From Bacillota bacterium (GTDB taxonomy: Bacteria; Bacillota; Clostridia; Peptostreptococcales; Anaerovoracaceae), in the NCBI GenBank assembly GCA_017437745.1, contig JAFRYI010000010.1, forward strand, positions 62,001-126,000: a stretch of 64,000 bases of DNA, written 5' to 3'. Position 1 is the first letter of the stretch. Each line of letters starts with the position of its first letter. The position numbers and the translations under genes were made by a program. Below are positions 17,069 through 24,783 of the stretch, piece after piece. The notes under the pieces are model-generated. The model made no database searches, was not told the origin of the DNA, and saw only the letters and a list, made by a program, of their open reading frames with translations.

Positions 17069-17105
17069 TGCACCCATCACGCAGCAAAACAGTAAAAAGG
17101 GTGCA
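17069..17105. repeat. Inverted repeat TGCACCC-N23-GGGTGCA
   Basis: Perfect 7-base arms, 23-base interior that is not itself self-complementary. Second unit of the same element type. Confidence 0.65.
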
Positions 17106-17164
17106 CAAAATGACCCGAATCCGGAAGATCAAGCATAAACAAAGCCTAAAAAATGGGCACAAGA

Positions 17165-17200
17165 TGCTCCCAATTATCATAAAAACGAAAAATGGGTGCA
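17165..17200. repeat. Inverted repeat TGCTCCC-N22-GGGTGCA
   Basis: One mismatch in 7-base arms; the arms extend by one base each side (ATGCTCCCA / TGGGTGCAT). Third unit of the element type. Confidence 0.65.
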
Positions 17201-17296
17201 TCTTTCGCATGTTCAAGGGATAAATGAACACAAACCCGGGTCGTTTCTGCTTCTTCGCAATGAACCAGCCCTTCTGACGCGCTGCCGGCGGCCACA

Positions 17297-17404
17297 GCAG
17301 CCAGCATTCGTGAAAACAGTCCTATACAAAGCTGCTGCGCGGCAGGCGGCCTCTGCAACCGGCATTCGTGAAAACCGCCCTATATATAGCTGCTGCGCGG
17401 CAGC
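17297..17404 (+). repeat. 58-base tandem direct repeat, two copies
   Basis: Unit 1 (17297-17354) and unit 2 (from 17355) share GC(A/G)TTCGTGAAAAC, then CCTATA, then AGCTGCTGCGCGGCAG. The second copy is truncated at its end. It is not in a gene and each unit's ends (GCTGC...GCGGCAG) can pair. Confidence 0.75.
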
Positions 17405-17485
17405 CTGAAATAAATGTGAATATTCGGAGAATGCCCGGATCTCCGATTTCTGTCCCGAAATGTGCCCTATGCGCAATATTTATGG

Positions 17486-17491
17486 TATAAT
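17486..17491 (+). promoter_or_regulatory. Extended -10 promoter before the aminotransferase
   Basis: TGGTATAAT is an extended -10 box with no good -35 box. It predicts a ~100-nt leader that contains three direct repeats (CGTCTTAAGG, CGTCATCTTAAGG, CGTCTTAGG; 17526-17565). Confidence 0.55.
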
Positions 17492-17598
17492 AAAAGGTAG
17501 ATTCGCAATATCTTGTTCCGGACCGGCGTCTTAAGGGCCGTCATCTTAAGGAAGAACGTCTTAGGCGCTGACAGACATTGCGTAAAGGAGGACAGCAA

Positions 17599-18846
17599 AT
17601 GCGCAGATTCGAAAAATCCGTAAAGCTAAACAACGTCTGCTACGACATCCGCGGACCGGTAATGGACGAAGCCGGACGCATGGAGGCGGAAGGCATAAAG
17701 ATACTTAAGCTGAACATAGGCAACCCGGCCACGTTCGGTTTCCGCGCGCCCCAGCAGCTGATAGACATCATGTCCTCCAACCTGGACAAGACCGAAGGCT
17801 ATTCGGACTCCCGCGGTCTTCTGGCCGCAAGGCAGGCCATAATCGAATACGACAAGAAGAAGGGCATCGAAGGCGTGGAACTTACGGACGTCTACACCGG
17901 CAACGGCGTTTCCGAGCTGATAACGCTGTCCATGCAGGGCCTGCTGGACTACGGTGACGAGATCCTGGTCCCCTCGCCGGATTACCCGCTCTGGACGGCC
18001 TCCGTATCGCTGGCCGGCGGCACCGCGGTCCACTACCTCTGCGACGAAAAGTCCAACTGGTACCCGGATCTTAAGGACATAGAGCGCAAGATAACTCCGC
18101 GCACCAAAGGCATAGTAGTCATAAACCCCAACAACCCCACCGGCGCGCTGTACCCGAAAGAGATCCTGGAGGGCATAGTCCGTATGGCGGAGCTGCACGA
18201 CCTCATAATCTTCGCGGACGAGATCTACGACCGCCTGGTGATGGACGGCAAAAAGCACATCTCCATCGCCAGCCTTACCGATAAATGTCTCTGCGTAACC
18301 TTCAACGGTCTGTCCAAGAGCCACCTGGTGGCGGGCTACCGCGTGGGCTGGATGAGCATCTCCGGCGCCAAACAGAACGCCAAAGGCTACCTGGAAGGCA
18401 TAAACATGCTGTCCAACATGCGCCTGTGCTCCAACGTTCCCGCGCAGTCGCTGATCGCCCCGGCTCTTTCCATGGAGGAAGAGACCCGCGCCCTTGTGGT
18501 GCCCGGCGGCCGAGTCTACGAGCAGCGCGAATGCATCGTAAACGCCATCAACGACATCCCGGGACTCCATACCACCAAGCCGGAGGCAGCGTTCTACTGC
18601 TTCCCCAAGATGGACGTTAAGAAGTTCCGCATCCACAACGACGAGCAGTTCGCCCTGGACCTGCTGCACCGCCAGCACATACTGCTGACCCACGGCGGCG
18701 GCTTCCACTGGGAGAAGCCGGATCACTTCCGCATCGTATTCCTTCCGGAAGTCGGAATGCTGACCGAGGCCGCGCAGGCGATAGGCCGCTTCTTCGACGG
18801 TTACAGACAGGCTGATCCCCTTTCCGATTACGGCGTAGATGAATAG
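17599..18846 (+). CDS. Class I/II aminotransferase (AlaA-like)
   Basis: A 415-residue fold-type I PLP aminotransferase of the group that includes AlaA/YfbQ (glutamate-pyruvate aminotransferase). Marks are 'KILKLNIGNPATFGFRAPQQ', 'YSDSRGLLAARQAI', 'VPSPDYPLWTASVSLAGG', 'INPNNPTGALYPKEIL', 'FADEIYDRLVMDG', the PLP lysine in 'FNGLSKSHLVAGYRVGW', and 'HFRIVFLPE' near the end. The likely substrates are alanine/pyruvate and glutamate. AAAGGAGG sets the ATG at 17599. Its end overlaps a small membrane-protein gene by eight bases. Confidence 0.92.
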   Translation: MRRFEKSVKLNNVCYDIRGPVMDEAGRMEAEGIKILKLNIGNPATFGFRAPQQLIDIMSSNLDKTEGYSDSRGLLAARQAIIEYDKKKGIEGVELTDVYTGNGVSELITLSMQGLLDYGDEILVPSPDYPLWTASVSLAGGTAVHYLCDEKSNWYPDLKDIERKITPRTKGIVVINPNNPTGALYPKEILEGIVRMAELHDLIIFADEIYDRLVMDGKKHISIASLTDKCLCVTFNGLSKSHLVAGYRVGWMSISGAKQNAKGYLEGINMLSNMRLCSNVPAQSLIAPALSMEEETRALVVPGGRVYEQRECIVNAINDIPGLHTTKPEAAFYCFPKMDVKKFRIHNDEQFALDLLHRQHILLTHGGGFHWEKPDHFRIVFLPEVGMLTEAAQAIGRFFDGYRQADPLSDYGVDE

Positions 18847-19174
18847 CATGGAACTTATTCTGACAAAACTGAACATGACAGTGGCTGCCGCGGATGCAGC
18901 CCCGCTGGTCGCGGGGACGATAGTCTTTCTGGTGCCCGCCCTTATGTTTACGATACGCGGCATAACCGACAAACGCGGCGTGATGTTCGCGATCCACACC
19001 ATATTTCTGGCATTCTGGGTCCGTCTGATCACCTTGCATGATGACGAGTACCTGGACGCTCTGCAAGCCATTCTGCGCGACAGGACCGCCCTGCTGGTCT
19101 CCTCTCTGGTGCTGGCCGGCTCCGTTCTGCTGTGGTACGTAGTGATCAGCCGCTACTTCCCGAAGAAGAATTAG
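18839..19174 (+). CDS. Small membrane protein, three helices
   Basis: A 111-residue protein with hydrophobic segments at ~20-38, ~48-64 and ~85-105 and a basic C-terminus. I do not recognise the family. It overlaps the aminotransferase stop by eight bases and probably depends on it for translation, as no ribosome site is visible. A start at the second Met (18848) is equally possible. Co-transcription hints at a role linked to the amino acid, for instance transport or regulation, but that is only inference. Confidence 0.6.
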   Translation: MNSMELILTKLNMTVAAADAAPLVAGTIVFLVPALMFTIRGITDKRGVMFAIHTIFLAFWVRLITLHDDEYLDALQAILRDRTALLVSSLVLAGSVLLWYVVISRYFPKKN

Positions 19175-19301
19175 CAGACAGCCCCATACAAAAACATCAT
19201 TTACGCATGGCGCCGCTAATGATGTTGACGATAGATATCTCGGCTGATAAAATGGTTTTGCAAATGTGCTGCCGCGCAGGCGGTCAGCTCGAAGCTATAT
19301 T

Positions 19302-19349
19302 ACAGAAGTAACCGCTCCGGCGAAATTGGACGGTTACTTCTGTTTTTTT
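19302..19349 (+). terminator. Rho-independent terminator
   Basis: Perfect 13-base arms ACAGAAGTAACCG / CGGTTACTTCTGT around a 16-base loop, then a run of seven T. It ends the aminotransferase transcript ~130 bases downstream of the membrane-protein stop. Confidence 0.92.
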
Positions 19350-19517
19350 CCTGCTTCATACCCTAGCATGAAACAGGCTACGCAGACGCTAATTACTGTT
19401 TTGGCAGCACATTTACATGATACAACGACCGCCCTCACACCGCCATTTAAGAGTTGATCAAAACGGTACAGACTTATTAAGTAAAACCCAAGACGTAGGA
19501 CACAGGTCCTGCGCCCC

Positions 19518-19546
19518 TTGATTTTTCAGGGCTCTTTATGTATTAT
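19518..19546 (+). promoter_or_regulatory. Promoter giving a leaderless coaB transcript
   Basis: TTGATT (19518-19523), a 17-base spacer and TATTAT (19541-19546). The coaB ATG comes six bases later, so transcription should start at or next to the A of ATG. No Shine-Dalgarno is present. Confidence 0.7.
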
Positions 19547-19552
19547 TAAGCC

Positions 19553-20464
19553 ATGAAGACCATACTTATAACAGCCGGAGGAACCTCCGAGCCCATCGAC
19601 AACATAAGAAGCATCACCAACACCGGCACGGGAGCGCTGGGCAGCCTTATCGCGGACGAGTTCGCGCGCAGAAGGAACGTGGAACGAATAGTGTACGTCC
19701 ACGGGAAGAACGCCGTCCTGCCCAAAACGCAGAAGGCAGTCTGCGTAGAAGCCGAAAGCACGGACGCGCTGCAGAAAGCGGTCCGCGAAGCCTGCGCAAA
19801 GTACGCTCCGGACGCCATCATCCACAGCATGGCCGTCAGCGACTACAGGACCGGCGCGGTGGTAAAAGCGGAAGATCTGCTCAAGATTGCCCTTAAGATA
19901 GCATGCACCGCTTCGCAGGACGAACTGGACAAGCTGGCTTCGCAGGTAATAGAAGAGCGCATAAGCAAGGCCTCCACCGCGGAGGAGCTTGCGAAGGCCT
20001 ACGACTATCTGCCGGACGTTCAACCCGGAAAGATCGCTAAACCTGCAGGAAAAGCGGCAAAGGCCAAACAGTCGGAGGCGGATGCCCTGCTGAAACTTGC
20101 GAAGAAGGCGGATCTGAGGGACAAGTACAACAAGATCCCAAGCAGTGCCGGCAACCCCGTAATTCTGCTGGAGCCCACACCCAAGATCATCCCGGAGCTG
20201 CGTCAGCTGGCTCCGAACGCGATAATCGTAGGATTCAAGCTTCTGGACGAAGTCCCGCAGGACGAGCTATTGAGCGTCGCAAAGAAGCTTATGGAAAAGA
20301 ACGACTGCGACTTTGTCCTTGCGAACGATTATCAGACAGTTCAGGGCGGTGCGCAGAGCCACGTCGGTCATCTTATGGCCCGCGGCGGCAAGGTGGAAAC
20401 GTTCACCGGCAAACCGGAGATAGCAAAAGGAATAGCCGCGGCAGTCGCAGCGGCGTGGAAATAG
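19553..20464 (+). CDS. coaB: Phosphopantothenate-cysteine ligase, monofunctional CoaB with an insertion
   Basis: A 303-residue CoaB, which joins cysteine to 4'-phosphopantothenate in coenzyme A synthesis. Family marks are 'ILITAGGTSEPIDNIRSITN' near the N-terminus, 'DAIIHSMAVSDYRTGAV', 'LEPTPKIIPELR', 'IIVGFKLLDEV' and 'DFVLANDYQTV'. Stand-alone CoaB of streptococcal type has ~230 residues. Here ~70 extra Lys/Ala/Glu-rich residues (~110-190) sit before the 'TPKII' motif, partly low-complexity. The gene looks leaderless. coaC follows in the same frame: one TAG and 18 codons separate them, the reverse of the usual CoaC-CoaB fusion. Confidence 0.92.
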   Translation: MKTILITAGGTSEPIDNIRSITNTGTGALGSLIADEFARRRNVERIVYVHGKNAVLPKTQKAVCVEAESTDALQKAVREACAKYAPDAIIHSMAVSDYRTGAVVKAEDLLKIALKIACTASQDELDKLASQVIEERISKASTAEELAKAYDYLPDVQPGKIAKPAGKAAKAKQSEADALLKLAKKADLRDKYNKIPSSAGNPVILLEPTPKIIPELRQLAPNAIIVGFKLLDEVPQDELLSVAKKLMEKNDCDFVLANDYQTVQGGAQSHVGHLMARGGKVETFTGKPEIAKGIAAAVAAAWK

Positions 20465-20518
20465 AACCGCAGTCAGCGCGATAGACAGAAGCAAAGAGTA
20501 AGGAAAGGCGGTAAAGCC

Positions 20519-21055
20519 ATGAAGAACGTAATACTCGGAGTAACAGGAAGCATAGCGGCCTACAAGGCGGCGGACATAGCGAACGGCCTTACGAAGAAGG
20601 GCATCAGCGTGCATACGGTAATGACGGAGTCGGCTCAGAAGCTCATCGCGCCGGCTACGTTCCAGGTGCTTACGAAGAACAAGGTCCACACGGACGTTTT
20701 CGACGACAGCGACCCCTCCGTGGTCCAGCACATAGCGCTGGCAAAGATGTCGGATCTTATGATAGTGGCTCCGGCTACGGCTAATTTCCTTGCCAAGGCG
20801 GCGGCCGGAATAGCGGACGACATGCTTACCACCGTGCTTACGGCGTTCATCAATAAGCCGGTCATAGTGTGCCCGGCCATGAACACCATGATGTACGACA
20901 ACCCGGTAACTCAGCGCAACATTAATACGCTTAAGGACCTTGGGTTCACCTTCGTGGAGCCCCGCGAGGCACTGCTGGCCTGCGGCGATGTGGGCCGCGG
21001 AGCGCTTGCAAACGTGGACGACATAATCGCAGCCGCGATGGAGTACCTGAAGTAG
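20519..21055 (+). CDS. coaC: Phosphopantothenoylcysteine decarboxylase CoaC
   Basis: A 178-residue flavoprotein that decarboxylates 4'-phosphopantothenoylcysteine. Marks are 'GVTGSIAAYKAADIANGL', the active His in 'SVVQHIALAK', 'IVAPATANFLAKAAAGIADD', 'CPAMNTMMYDNPVTQRNI' and the substrate-clamp Cys in 'LLACGDVGRG'. AAGGAAAGGCGG precedes the start. Right after the TAG stop the same frame continues as DAKAAMEFLKQLYA then TAA, which copies the end of the protein (AAMEYLK). Whether the extension is ever made by readthrough is unknown. A terminator follows. Confidence 0.95.
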   Translation: MKNVILGVTGSIAAYKAADIANGLTKKGISVHTVMTESAQKLIAPATFQVLTKNKVHTDVFDDSDPSVVQHIALAKMSDLMIVAPATANFLAKAAAGIADDMLTTVLTAFINKPVIVCPAMNTMMYDNPVTQRNINTLKDLGFTFVEPREALLACGDVGRGALANVDDIIAAAMEYLK

Positions 21056-21112
21056 GACGCCAAAGCCGCGATGGAATTCCTTAAGCAGCTTTACGCTTAA
21101 AAACAGCAATAC

Positions 21113-21146
21113 AAAAGCCCCGGATCAGTCCGGGGCTTTTTCTTTT
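21113..21146 (+). terminator. Rho-independent terminator of coaB-coaC
   Basis: AAAAGCCCCGG / CCGGGGCTTTT arms around a 6-base loop, then TTCTTTTC. Confidence 0.93.
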
Positions 21147-21207
21147 CTTCGTATGGCTTATCAGCTCTTTACATCGTGTAACCGGTCAACAGTCGCAGTA
21201 TTTACGA

Positions 21208-22305
21208 TCACTCCGTGTACCCTATAAGCAGGCGCAGCGTGTTCTCGGCGCCGTCCCTGTGGCTGCGTTCGTAGCCGTGCGACGCGTAAACGCCGGCGCC
21301 TATAAGGCCGTGCTTTACGTCGTATCCGGCGGCCAGCGTAGCTTCAACGTCCGAGCCGTAGTGCGGATAGATGTCCACCGCGTAGTCCGCTCCGGAGCGC
21401 TTAGCGGCGTCGATCAGGCCCCTCACGATCTCGTAGCTGTAGGGGCCGCCGCTGTCCTTGGCGCAGATGGATACCTGACGCTCCGTGCAGGAGAGCCCCT
21501 CGCCCACGCAGCCCATGTCCACGGACAGAGCCTCCGTAACGCCTTCCGGCACCGAACCGCTTCCGCCGTGACCCACTTCCTCGTAGGTGGTTATGTGGGC
21601 CCACACCGGCCTTACGGTCTTTGCGCCGCTGTCCCTAAGATACATGGCGTAGCCCAGGATTATCGCGACGCTCAGCTTGTCGTCCAGGAAGCGGCTCTTA
21701 ATGTATCCGCTCTTTGTGACCCTGGTGCGAGGCTCGAAGCAGACTATGTCTCCGACGGCTATGCCAAGCTTTTCCACGTCCTTGGCTTCCTTTACCGGCT
21801 CGTCCAGGACTATCTCCATGGCGGACCATTCGCGCTTGGTGTCGTTGTACTTGCCGTTAACATGCACTGACGCGTTGACCAGCTGGCAGGTGCCTTCGTA
21901 GATGCCGTTGTATTTGGTGACGATGCGGACGTTCTCGGCCTCCGCGTTGTTGGCGTTCATGCCGCCCAGGTTGGTGATCTCCAGCCTGCCGTCCGGCTTG
22001 ATCTTGCTTACCATGCCGCCCAGAGTATCCGCGTGAGCCTCGAGCAGAAGGCCGCCGGCCGAGGCCGGGAGATTGCAGTAATTGTTATATTCATCGTCTA
22101 TCGGCGATACTGCACCGACGTCCGACAGCTTTACCAGTACTCCGCCTTTAACTGTAAGACCGGGGGCATAGCCGAGTTTCTTAAACTCCTCCAGCACCCA
22201 CGCCGCGGCGTTTTCCGTGTAGCCGGTTGGGGAATCAACCGCCAGCAGCGCCTGCGCTTCCCTGACTATGAAGTCCGTATACTTTTTTAAGCTCTTTTTA
22301 CGCAT
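21208..22305 (-). CDS. M42 family metallopeptidase
   Basis: A 365-residue M42 aminopeptidase. Metal ligands are visible as His in 'LLLEAHADTLGG', bridging Asp in 'SRFLDDKLSVA', the catalytic Glu pair in 'TTYEEVGHGG', Asp in 'ALSVDMG' and His in 'ASHGYERSH'. This family forms large self-compartmentalised aminopeptidase assemblies that trim peptides. This copy has a longer middle domain than the three M42 proteins near 42-45 kb and is the most distant of the four. The start lies three bases after the DUF3267 stop, with GGAG inside that gene's end, so the two are translationally coupled. Confidence 0.93.
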   Translation of the reverse strand: MRKKSLKKYTDFIVREAQALLAVDSPTGYTENAAAWVLEEFKKLGYAPGLTVKGGVLVKLSDVGAVSPIDDEYNNYCNLPASAGGLLLEAHADTLGGMVSKIKPDGRLEITNLGGMNANNAEAENVRIVTKYNGIYEGTCQLVNASVHVNGKYNDTKREWSAMEIVLDEPVKEAKDVEKLGIAVGDIVCFEPRTRVTKSGYIKSRFLDDKLSVAIILGYAMYLRDSGAKTVRPVWAHITTYEEVGHGGSGSVPEGVTEALSVDMGCVGEGLSCTERQVSICAKDSGGPYSYEIVRGLIDAAKRSGADYAVDIYPHYGSDVEATLAAGYDVKHGLIGAGVYASHGYERSHRDGAENTLRLLIGYTE

Positions 22306-22308
22306 CTT

Positions 22309-22926
22309 TTACTCCTGTAAACTCTCTTCCGGCACGTATATCCACTGCTCGGGGCCGGTGTCGCGCATCAGCGTGCGCGGATCTTTGTATTTGGTAAGGA
22401 ACTTGAAGGTCATGAACATGTCGCCTACGCATCCGGAGATGTGCAGAGCAAACAGCATTCCCACGATCAGATACCACGCGGTGCTGACCGTACGAAGCCA
22501 CAGCGCCAGTGCCGCAAATACTATCGTAAACACAGTAAGCGGAGCGATCAGCGACAGAATGGCCACGCGTCTGTAGGTGTAGATGTCCGGCACTCCGCAG
22601 AACGCGGCGTTCCAGGTGATGCCGAAGCGCAGCTTCTGATGTGTAAGCGCCTTGTAGACCGCGCCGTGCGTAAGCTCGTGCAGGATTATGTACGCAACTT
22701 CCAGGACCAGCCACACCCCGAAGTAGAGGAAGTACTTGCTGTCCGAGGCCATAACCCTTATGCTCCACGGCTTGGGTATCCCGGCGAACACCAGGACTAC
22801 GGCCGCTATCATTATTACTAAAGCACCGATGGTCATAAGCACTCCCGTCTTCTTGTCGGACGCGTTTATGTGATATGCCAGGGAGTACCCTTCCGGGACC
22901 TGCAGTTCGTATTCCTTGTGTTCCAT
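22309..22926 (-). CDS. DUF3267 membrane metalloprotease-like protein
   Basis: A 205-residue membrane protein with about four to five helices. The HExxH zinc motif is at ~85 in 'AYIILHELTHGAVYKALTHQ', followed by 'FGITWNAAFCGVPDIYTYRR', the pattern of DUF3267. Members resemble site-2-type intramembrane proteases, although the family's activity is not established. It is the first gene of a pair with the M42 peptidase, which suggests linked proteolysis, an inference. GGAGAAGG lies unusually close to the ATG. Confidence 0.88.
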   Translation of the reverse strand: MEHKEYELQVPEGYSLAYHINASDKKTGVLMTIGALVIMIAAVVLVFAGIPKPWSIRVMASDSKYFLYFGVWLVLEVAYIILHELTHGAVYKALTHQKLRFGITWNAAFCGVPDIYTYRRVAILSLIAPLTVFTIVFAALALWLRTVSTAWYLIVGMLFALHISGCVGDMFMTFKFLTKYKDPRTLMRDTGPEQWIYVPEESLQE

Positions 22927-23075
22927 CCTTCTCCGATCCGAAGCGCCATACGATCCAAGCGCCGCACTGCCCTAAAAATATGCCGCCTGCCGCAAAGGAT
23001 CCTTGCCGTATGCTTAATAAAATTATGCCGCCGGATACCGAACGGCCCGGCGGCAATGCTCGTTAACGTTTATGC

Positions 23076-24086
23076 TTAGAACTTTCCTGCCCTTGCGGCT
23101 TCTTCCACACTTACGGCAACAGCAACGGTAGCGCCTACCATCGGGTTGTTGCCCATTCCTATAAGGCCCATCATCTCTACGTGAGCCGGTACGGAGCTGG
23201 AGCCCGCGAACTGGGCGTCGGAGTGCATGCGGCCCATGGTATCGGTCATTCCGTAGGAAGCCGGACCTGCAGCCATGTTATCCGGGTGCAGGGTACGTCC
23301 CGTTCCTCCGCCGGAGGCTACCGAGAAGTACTTCTTGCCCTGCTCTATGCATTCCTTCTTGTAGGTGCCGGCAACGGGGTGCTGGAACCTGGTGGGGTTG
23401 GTGGAGTTTCCGGTGATGGAAACGCCGACGTTCTCGAAGTGCATAATAGCGACGCCTTCCTGAACGTCGTCCGCGCCGTAGCAGCGCACGCTCGCCCTGA
23501 GCCCCTTGGAATATGCTTTTTCGTAGACTATGTTCAGCTTGGCAGCCTTGTAGTCGTACTGGGTGTCCACATAGGTGAAGCCGTTGATCCTGGATATGAT
23601 CTGCGCGGCGTCCTTGCCAAGACCGTTGAGTATTACGCGCAGCGGTTTGGTGCGGACCTTGTTGGCCTTTTCGGCTATGCCGATGGCGCCTTCGGCGGCT
23701 GCGAAGGACTCATGGCCCGCCAGGAAGCAGAAGCACTCGGTCTCTTCTTCCAGAAGCATCTTGCCCAGGTTGCCGTGGCCCAGACCTACCTTGCGGTGAT
23801 CCGCTACGGAGCCGGGGATGCAGAAGGACTGAAGGCCTTCGCCTATGGCGGCGGCGGCATCCGATGCTTTGCGGCAGCCCTTCTTGATGGCTATCGCAGC
23901 GCCCACGGTGTATGCCCAGCACGCGTTCTCGAAGCATATGGGCTGTATCTTCTTTACCTGATCGTAAACGTTAAGTCCCGCGTCTTCCGTGATCTTCTTC
24001 GCTTCCTCTATGGACGCGATCCCGTATTTGTTAAGGACGGCGTTGATCTGGTCTATTCTTCTTTCGTAGGATTCAAACAGTGCCAT
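23076..24086 (-). CDS. GGGtGRT protein
   Basis: A 336-residue protein of the family named after its glycine-rich motif, visible here as 'SVASGGGTGRTLHPDNMAAG' at ~254-273. Other conserved blocks are 'PICFENACWAYTVGAAIAIK', 'GEGLQSFCIPGSVADHRKVG', 'ETECFCFLAGHESFAAAEGA' and 'VGVSITGNSTNPTRFQHPVA'. The function is unknown. In anaerobes this gene is known to sit next to a small Fe-S scaffold-like protein, as it does here (four bases apart). The several conserved Cys and His residues would fit cofactor binding. AAAGGAG before the start. Start and family are clear; role not. Confidence 0.93.
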   Translation of the reverse strand: MALFESYERRIDQINAVLNKYGIASIEEAKKITEDAGLNVYDQVKKIQPICFENACWAYTVGAAIAIKKGCRKASDAAAAIGEGLQSFCIPGSVADHRKVGLGHGNLGKMLLEEETECFCFLAGHESFAAAEGAIGIAEKANKVRTKPLRVILNGLGKDAAQIISRINGFTYVDTQYDYKAAKLNIVYEKAYSKGLRASVRCYGADDVQEGVAIMHFENVGVSITGNSTNPTRFQHPVAGTYKKECIEQGKKYFSVASGGGTGRTLHPDNMAAGPASYGMTDTMGRMHSDAQFAGSSSVPAHVEMMGLIGMGNNPMVGATVAVAVSVEEAARAGKF

Positions 24087-24090
24087 GGCC

Positions 24091-24783
24091 TTACTCCTTT
24101 CTGGGGTCTATGATGCGCGCGGCGTCCGCAACACGTCCGTACTGACCCTTGGCCTTTTCCCAGGCCTCGTTGGGGCTGTCGCCCTTCTTTATGAAGTCGG
24201 TCATCTTGCCGAGGTTGACGAACTGGTAGCCTATAACCTCGTTGTCCTCGTCCAGGGCTATGCCTGTTACGTAGCCTTCGGCCATCTCCAGGTAGCGCAC
24301 GCCCTTTTCCTTGGTGCCGTACATGGTTCCGATCTGAGAGCGGAGACCCTTGCCAAGATCCTCCAGGCCGGCGCCTATCGCAAGGCCGTCGTCGGAGAAC
24401 GCGCTCTGGCTCCTGCCGTAAACGATCTGCAGGAAGATCTCTCTCATCGCGGTATTGATGGCGTCGCAGACGAGGTCCGAGTTGAGGGCTTCCAGAATAG
24501 TCTTGCCCTGCAGGATCTCCGCGGCCATTGCGGCGGAGTGGGTCATGCCGGAGCATCCGATGGTCTCCACCAGAGCCTCCTCTATGATGCCGTTCTTAAC
24601 GTTGAGCGTCAGCTTGCATGCGCCCTGCTGAGGCGCGCACCAGCCAATTCCGTGGGTAAACCCCGAGATGTCCCCGATCTGCTTGACCTTTACCCATTTT
24701 CCTTCTTCAGGGATGGGAGCCGGGTCGTGCTTGGCGCCTTTGGCGACGGGGCACATCATTTCGACTTCTTTTGTGTAGATCAT
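24091..24783 (-). CDS. Iron-sulfur cluster scaffold-like protein (partner of GGGtGRT protein)
   Basis: A 230-residue protein with an IscU/NifU-like middle: 'HGIGWCAPQQGACKLTLNVK' and 'EALVETIGCSGMTHSAAMAA', then 'EALNSDLVCDAINTAMREI'. The Cys residues lie where a cluster scaffold holds its ligands (C of 'GWC', C of 'GCSG', C of 'LVCD'). The C-terminal ~90 residues are specific to this group. The ATG at 24781-24783 follows AAAGGAG; an upstream in-frame start would add 35 residues of no family support. It lies four bases before the GGGtGRT gene and surely shares its transcript. What the pair makes is unknown. Confidence 0.88.
   Translation of the reverse strand: MIYTKEVEMMCPVAKGAKHDPAPIPEEGKWVKVKQIGDISGFTHGIGWCAPQQGACKLTLNVKNGIIEEALVETIGCSGMTHSAAMAAEILQGKTILEALNSDLVCDAINTAMREIFLQIVYGRSQSAFSDDGLAIGAGLEDLGKGLRSQIGTMYGTKEKGVRYLEMAEGYVTGIALDEDNEVIGYQFVNLGKMTDFIKKGDSPNEAWEKAKGQYGRVADAARIIDPRKE

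Larger units (their letters stand above)
16831..17598. other. 768-base gene-free region with several repeat systems
   Basis: No gene is supported. An AT-rich part (16980-17222) holds three inverted repeats of the form TGC(A/T)CCC-N22/23-GGG(A/T)GCA. A GC-rich part (17297-17404) holds a 58-base tandem duplication. A -10 box (17486) and three CTTAAGG-containing repeats lie before the aminotransferase. The open frame crossing 16984-17223 has no ribosome site and follows the repeats, so I do not call it. Confidence 0.7.
19175..19552. other. 378-base region without a gene
   Basis: It holds an inverted repeat CATCATT-N16-AATGATG (19195-19224), a strong terminator (19302-19349) and the coaB promoter (19518-19546). 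No open frame here has a ribosome site or family resemblance. Confidence 0.7.

Noticed and set aside
16984-17223. Small Lys-rich open frame in the AT-rich repeat island
   Set aside because: Composition follows the repeats; no ribosome site; crosses three inverted repeats.
20462-21100. Reassigned TAG codon (pyrrolysine or other)
   Set aside because: Many genes here end with TAG exactly at the expected family length, and no pyl genes are in the window. The two tail copies are better seen as duplications or rare readthrough.
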